From Flammeovirga kamogawensis (GTDB lineage Bacteria; Bacteroidota; Bacteroidia; Cytophagales; Flammeovirgaceae), in contig NZ_CP076128.1 of the NCBI RefSeq assembly GCF_018736065.1, forward strand, positions 1,984,001 through 2,048,000: a stretch of 64,000 nt of DNA. Reading direction: 5' to 3'. The position numbers were made by a program, and so were the translations under genes. The notes under the pieces are model-generated. The model searched no databases and was not told the origin of the DNA. It saw nothing but the letters and a program-made list of their open reading frames with translations. Below, piece after piece: positions 60,367-64,000 of the stretch (positions are counted from its first letter, which is position 1; every line of letters starts with the position of its first letter).

Positions 60367-62814
60367 ATGACCAAGAATAAGCAACTCTTAGTATTAACAC
60401 TTTTACTTTTTATTTCTGGCATTACCGCTTTAATTTTCCAAACATTGTGGGTAAAACAATTAGGAATAGTTATAGGAGTCGACATCTATTCTACATCTAT
60501 TGTTATTAGTGGCTTCTTTACCGGGTTAGGAGTAGGAAATTATTATTTAGGCAAGTACATTGAAAGGTCTAGTAACCCTTTAAAAGTTTATTTCAACCTA
60601 GAAATATTAACAGCAATATCTAGTGCTGTTATTAGCCTTCTGTTGTTTTATACAGAGAGCACATATGTTCAAATTGAAGCTGTTATTGGAAAGTTAGCCT
60701 ACATTATCCCTTGGTTACTTATTGCACTACCAGCCTTCTTTATGAGTGGTACTTTTTTAGCACTTATTAAATATTACAATCCTTCTAAAAACAAATCGGG
60801 GAAAAGTATTGGTTATTTATATGGAGCAAATACTGCAGGAGCAATTCTTGGGGCTTTAAGTACTCCATTTATTGTCATTCCTATATTTGGTGTTGTGGGT
60901 GCAGGTTTATTTACCGCGTGTATAAACCTGTTACTAGGAGCATATGTTTATTTTTTCATGTTAAATAAAGATACTCCTCTTTCTACAGATACTTCTAAAA
61001 ACTCTAAAAATAGTGGTTTTCACATTGGATACATACTTTATGGAATAACTGGTTTTATTGGTATCTCACAAGAAATCTTATGGGGTCAAATTATCGTACA
61101 ATTCCAAAATACACGTACATATGCTTTTGCTACAATGTTGGCTATTTATTTATTAGGACTAGCACTAGGTAATCTAATAATGGGTAAATATGTTGATAAG
61201 ATTAAAAACCTATGGAAGACATTTGGTTTACTTACTTTCGGAAGCATTTTTTGTACACTATTTTCTATTGGTATTCTTGGTAGTTGGACTTTAGAGTACC
61301 AAGTTGAATTTGGAAATTCTATATATGATTTATACTCTAGTAAAGGTGCTATGATGATGGGACGTTTTCTGTTTATTAGTAGCTTCTTTATTTTAATTCC
61401 TACCACTTTTATGGGAGCAATTTTCCCAGTTATTACCCAACTTGTTAGTAAAGGAAATCACCTTTCTGAAGTAAGTGGAAAATTACTGGCATGGAATACC
61501 ATTGGTGGTGTACTTGGTAGTTTAGTTACAGGGTTTATTCTATTTCCTACTTTAGGAGTCATTTATACTTTATTTCTTTTATTAGCACTCTCAATTGGTG
61601 TTTCATTCGCGGCATTCTATCAAACATCTTCGACAAAAAAATATGCTCCTTCTTTTGCATTAGGTCTACTTTTTATCGCCTTCATACCAAATACAAAATT
61701 TATCGATTTACTATTAGAAAAAGAGACAGGTGATATTGTATACTTCAAAGAAGGTATTGGTAATACAGTAGCAGTAATTGAACAAGGCGAAGGGGATAGA
61801 ATATTTAGACGGTTGTACATTCAAGGTGTTTCTAATACTGGAGATGTGTTCCCATCTTTAAGATATATGCGTCTGCAATCTTTTATTCCGCTTATTACAT
61901 TTAACGGAAAACCAAAGTCTGCACTAGTTGTAGGGTTAGGTACAGGAATTACAGCAGGAGCTCTATTAAAATTTCCAGAATTAGAAGAAAGGGCGGTTGT
62001 AGAATTATTACCTGAAGTAGTGGAAGCTACGAATAAGTTTGTAGGAAATTATCAATTAGCACAAGATGAAAATATAAATATTTTTGTTGATGATGGGCGA
62101 CACAAATTAATGAAAGAAACACGGACGTATGATTTAATTACATTAGAACCACCACCTCCAACTGCAGTAGGTGTTAACAATCTATATAGTAAAGATTTTT
62201 ACGAGTTGTGTAGGTCAAGATTAACCACAAATGGAATGATGGCACAATGGTGGCCAATTACAACACAGACCGTTGCAGCATCAGAATCTCTAGTTAAGGC
62301 TATATTAGAAGTTTTTCCGTATGCTAATTTATGGACCACAGAGATGCACGAAATGTTAATTATTGGTTCTATGCAACCTCTTACATTAGATTTAGAGTTA
62401 ATCAGAAAAAGGTTAGCCTACCCAGATGTAAAAAAAGCTCTTAATGAAGTTGGTATACACAACGAAGCGCAGTTTTTAAGTACATACGTTATGGGGAGAG
62501 GTGGTTTACATGTTTTTAGTAGAAACGCTGAACCAGTATCAGATAATCACCCAATATTAGAATATGATGGATGGGTTAACAAATCTATTCTTACAGAAAT
62601 TCTTCCTCAATTATTAGATGCTCAAGAAAATATTCCAAATCTTTCCGAAGGATTAAAAAATGAAGTTGATTATGAACGGGAAAACCTTCATCGTTTTTAT
62701 TATGCAGGCATGGCAAGTTATGTAGGTAGAAGAGATGTTTGGTCTATGTTACTCACAGATCTGTACAAATACGACGATAAAAATGCCTATTACAATTGGT
62801 ATGACCCTAAATAA
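60367..62814 (+). CDS. Fused membrane domain / spermidine-synthase-like methyltransferase-fold protein
   Basis: 815 residues. The N-terminal part (~1-450) has about 12 or more hydrophobic segments and the fused-SpdSyn opening GITALIFQTLWVKQLG. The C-terminal part (~460-815) has a Rossmann methyltransferase-like fold: ALVVGLGTGITAGAL (nucleotide-binding loop), VDDGRHKLM and YDLITLEPPPP. In true spermidine synthases the last strand ends in a catalytic Asp (YDvIi.D..DP); here it is Glu594-Pro4, so aminopropyl transfer is doubtful. It belongs to the 'fused MFS/spermidine synthase' group of mostly unknown function. Flanked by two paralogous sulfatases on the other strand. Confidence 0.88.
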   Translation: MTKNKQLLVLTLLLFISGITALIFQTLWVKQLGIVIGVDIYSTSIVISGFFTGLGVGNYYLGKYIERSSNPLKVYFNLEILTAISSAVISLLLFYTESTYVQIEAVIGKLAYIIPWLLIALPAFFMSGTFLALIKYYNPSKNKSGKSIGYLYGANTAGAILGALSTPFIVIPIFGVVGAGLFTACINLLLGAYVYFFMLNKDTPLSTDTSKNSKNSGFHIGYILYGITGFIGISQEILWGQIIVQFQNTRTYAFATMLAIYLLGLALGNLIMGKYVDKIKNLWKTFGLLTFGSIFCTLFSIGILGSWTLEYQVEFGNSIYDLYSSKGAMMMGRFLFISSFFILIPTTFMGAIFPVITQLVSKGNHLSEVSGKLLAWNTIGGVLGSLVTGFILFPTLGVIYTLFLLLALSIGVSFAAFYQTSSTKKYAPSFALGLLFIAFIPNTKFIDLLLEKETGDIVYFKEGIGNTVAVIEQGEGDRIFRRLYIQGVSNTGDVFPSLRYMRLQSFIPLITFNGKPKSALVVGLGTGITAGALLKFPELEERAVVELLPEVVEATNKFVGNYQLAQDENINIFVDDGRHKLMKETRTYDLITLEPPPPTAVGVNNLYSKDFYELCRSRLTTNGMMAQWWPITTQTVAASESLVKAILEVFPYANLWTTEMHEMLIIGSMQPLTLDLELIRKRLAYPDVKKALNEVGIHNEAQFLSTYVMGRGGLHVFSRNAEPVSDNHPILEYDGWVNKSILTEILPQLLDAQENIPNLSEGLKNEVDYERENLHRFYYAGMASYVGRRDVWSMLLTDLYKYDDKNAYYNWYDPK

Positions 62815-62894
62815 ATTAGAGTTACTTTATTGTATTTTTTATAGTTAATATACCATCTGATAAAAGTATATTTTAAATACATTTTATTTGATAC

Positions 62895-62943
62895 AAAAAA
62901 TCTGTTTGGTCTAATTTTTACATAAAGACCAAACAGATTTTTT
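62895..62943. terminator. Bidirectional terminator
   Basis: AAAAAATCTGTTTGGTCT pairs perfectly with AGACCAAACAGATTTTTT. It lies between the convergent membrane-fusion gene and the partial sulfatase. Confidence 0.93.
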
Positions 62944-62964
62944 AATTTAAGTGATAGGAAATTA

Positions 62965-64000
62965 TTACTCTCCAGTTTTTTTAGAACCACCAGGTCCTAC
63001 TGGACCAACTTCATAACTCATTTCTTTAAGCTGACTCATCTTCCAAGAACCAGGCTTTTGTGAAGCTGGGTACTCTTTGAATGTCATTGCATACTCTTTC
63101 ATATGAGCCATAGCACTATACATGTACGGAATCTGATTGATATACCAATCCATATATGTATTCGAATCGTAATCAGCACGCTCAAAAGGATCCATTTTTA
63201 AATCAAATGCCTTAGGCATACGTAACCAAGTAAAAGGCTCTAACCAAAGCTCACCACCTTTACCACGCTGTTCTCCAAATACCCATTTTAAAGACATTTT
63301 TTGCATTTTACCTTCAATATCCTGTCGGACAGCAACTGGTTCTGCTTCAGATGTATGATATATAAACCATTTACGTGGTGAATCTTCTACTTTACCTTGT
63401 AGGTATGGCAGCATGTTATAACCATCTAAATGAATTTTAAAACTTTTTCCATTGGCTTCATATCCTCCTTTAAGTAATTTTTCTTTTATATCAGTATCAC
63501 CAGCAGCAGCAACTAGTGTAGGAAGCCAATCTAAATGTGAAATCATTCCTTGAATTTTCTTACCTCCTGAAATTCCACCATCTGTCCATCTAATCATGAA
63601 AGGAACACGATAAGCTCCTTCATATTGTGTTTCTTTTTCCATACGAAATGGAGAAATTGCACCATCAGGCCACGAGTTGGTTTGTGGACCGTTATCAGTA
63701 CCATAAATTACTATTGTATTATCTGCAATACCTTTCTCATCTAAATAATCTAATAATTGACCTACATGGTTAGAATGTTCAACCATTCCGTCATTGTAAA
63801 ATCCTCTTCCTGAAAGACCATTTGATTCTTCTTTGATATGTGTTCTAAAATGCATTTTTGCAGCATTCCACCATACAAAGAATGGTTTATCTTGATCTAT
63901 TGCCTTATCCATAAATGCAATAGAACGTTTTGTAATATCATCATCTATAGTTTTAATACGTTCCACTGTTAATGGACCTGTATCTTTAACTGGACCATCA
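62965..64000 (-). CDS. Sulfatase, C-terminal part (runs off the window)
   Basis: The frame stays open to the right edge, so the N-terminus and the formylglycine Cys lie outside. The visible 345 or so residues parallel the 58374-60059 sulfatase throughout: DGPVKDTGPLT at the edge, IDDDITKRSIAFMDKA, FFVWWNAAKMHFRTH, GRGFYNDGM, IYGTDNGPQTNSWPDG and HLDGYNMLPYLQG. The metal-binding TDNGP is present. It is a paralogue from gene duplication, sharing orientation and a similar C-terminal length. An internal GTG at 63966 is not the start, because homology continues upstream of it. Confidence 0.92.
   Translation of the reverse strand, partial: DGPVKDTGPLTVERIKTIDDDITKRSIAFMDKAIDQDKPFFVWWNAAKMHFRTHIKEESNGLSGRGFYNDGMVEHSNHVGQLLDYLDEKGIADNTIVIYGTDNGPQTNSWPDGAISPFRMEKETQYEGAYRVPFMIRWTDGGISGGKKIQGMISHLDWLPTLVAAAGDTDIKEKLLKGGYEANGKSFKIHLDGYNMLPYLQGKVEDSPRKWFIYHTSEAEPVAVRQDIEGKMQKMSLKWVFGEQRGKGGELWLEPFTWLRMPKAFDLKMDPFERADYDSNTYMDWYINQIPYMYSAMAHMKEYAMTFKEYPASQKPGSWKMSQLKEMSYEVGPVGPGGSKKTGE

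Noticed and set aside
62965-63966. Complete sulfatase starting at the internal GTG at 63966
   Set aside because: The frame is open to the window edge and homology to the 58374-60059 paralogue continues past the GTG, so the gene is truncated by the window.

Overview
The window is AT-rich DNA (roughly one third G+C by eye) from a member of the Bacteroidota. Evidence: at least six secreted proteins end in a type IX secretion (T9SS) sorting domain, most with a YPNP-type motif; several genes are preceded by the Bacteroidota -7 promoter box TAnnTTTG; most starts lack a Shine-Dalgarno sequence; and the Bat operon and the propeller/Y_Y_Y/LuxR regulator are typical of the phylum. The content (two GH82 iota-carrageenase-like proteins, three sulfatases, GH81 and GH64 beta-1,3-glucanases) fits a marine algal-polysaccharide degrader. 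A Flammeovirga-like Cytophagales bacterium is my best guess, by inference only. No rRNA, tRNA, CRISPR array, insertion sequence or phage gene was seen.

Layout. 1-3.4 kb: tail of a YceI-like gene, an ABC-F ATPase, a RibD/DHFR-like reductase, a DUF6984-like protein and a small lipoprotein. 3.6-12.1 kb: a secretion and carrageenan block, with two T9SS cargo proteins (one a solenoid of exact 44-residue repeats, one with three ~190-residue repeats) and two GH82 paralogues enclosing a haem-motif lipoprotein and a DUF4920 lipoprotein. 12.2-20.7 kb: housekeeping and small genes (DUF1801, TerB-like, a second ABC-F, a Crp/Fnr regulator with a three-gene tail, methionine aminopeptidase, DUF1059, DUF3050). 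20.9-25.6 kb: a signalling locus, with a 1300-residue CheB-CheR-PAS-histidine kinase, a BLUF blue-light sensor overlapping its stop codon, and a convergent single-domain receiver.

25.9-35.1 kb: a metallophosphatase, gcvP, a secreted CotH-like protein, an S1_4-like sulfatase and an IPNS-like Fe/2OG oxygenase. 35.4-47.7 kb: a laminarin (beta-1,3-glucan) block made of a membrane-spanning propeller-Y_Y_Y-LuxR regulator followed by the multidomain GH81 and GH64 enzymes, which share six copies of a Cys-bounded module. The last copies look recently homogenised at the DNA level. No SusC/SusD pair is present. 48-58.3 kb: a KTSC-like small protein, a repeat protein and the Bat (aerotolerance-type) operon: leader gene, moxR, DUF58, DUF4381, batA, a batB-TPR fusion and batD. 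58.4-64 kb: two paralogous sulfatases on the minus strand flanking a membrane protein fused to a spermidine-synthase-like domain; the second sulfatase runs off the window.

The most interesting items are the BLUF/CheB-CheR-kinase/receiver locus, the homogenised terminal modules and shared leader motif of GH81 and GH64, the Asp-to-Gly change at a catalytic position in both GH82 proteins, and the sulfatase / atypical spermidine-synthase-like cluster.
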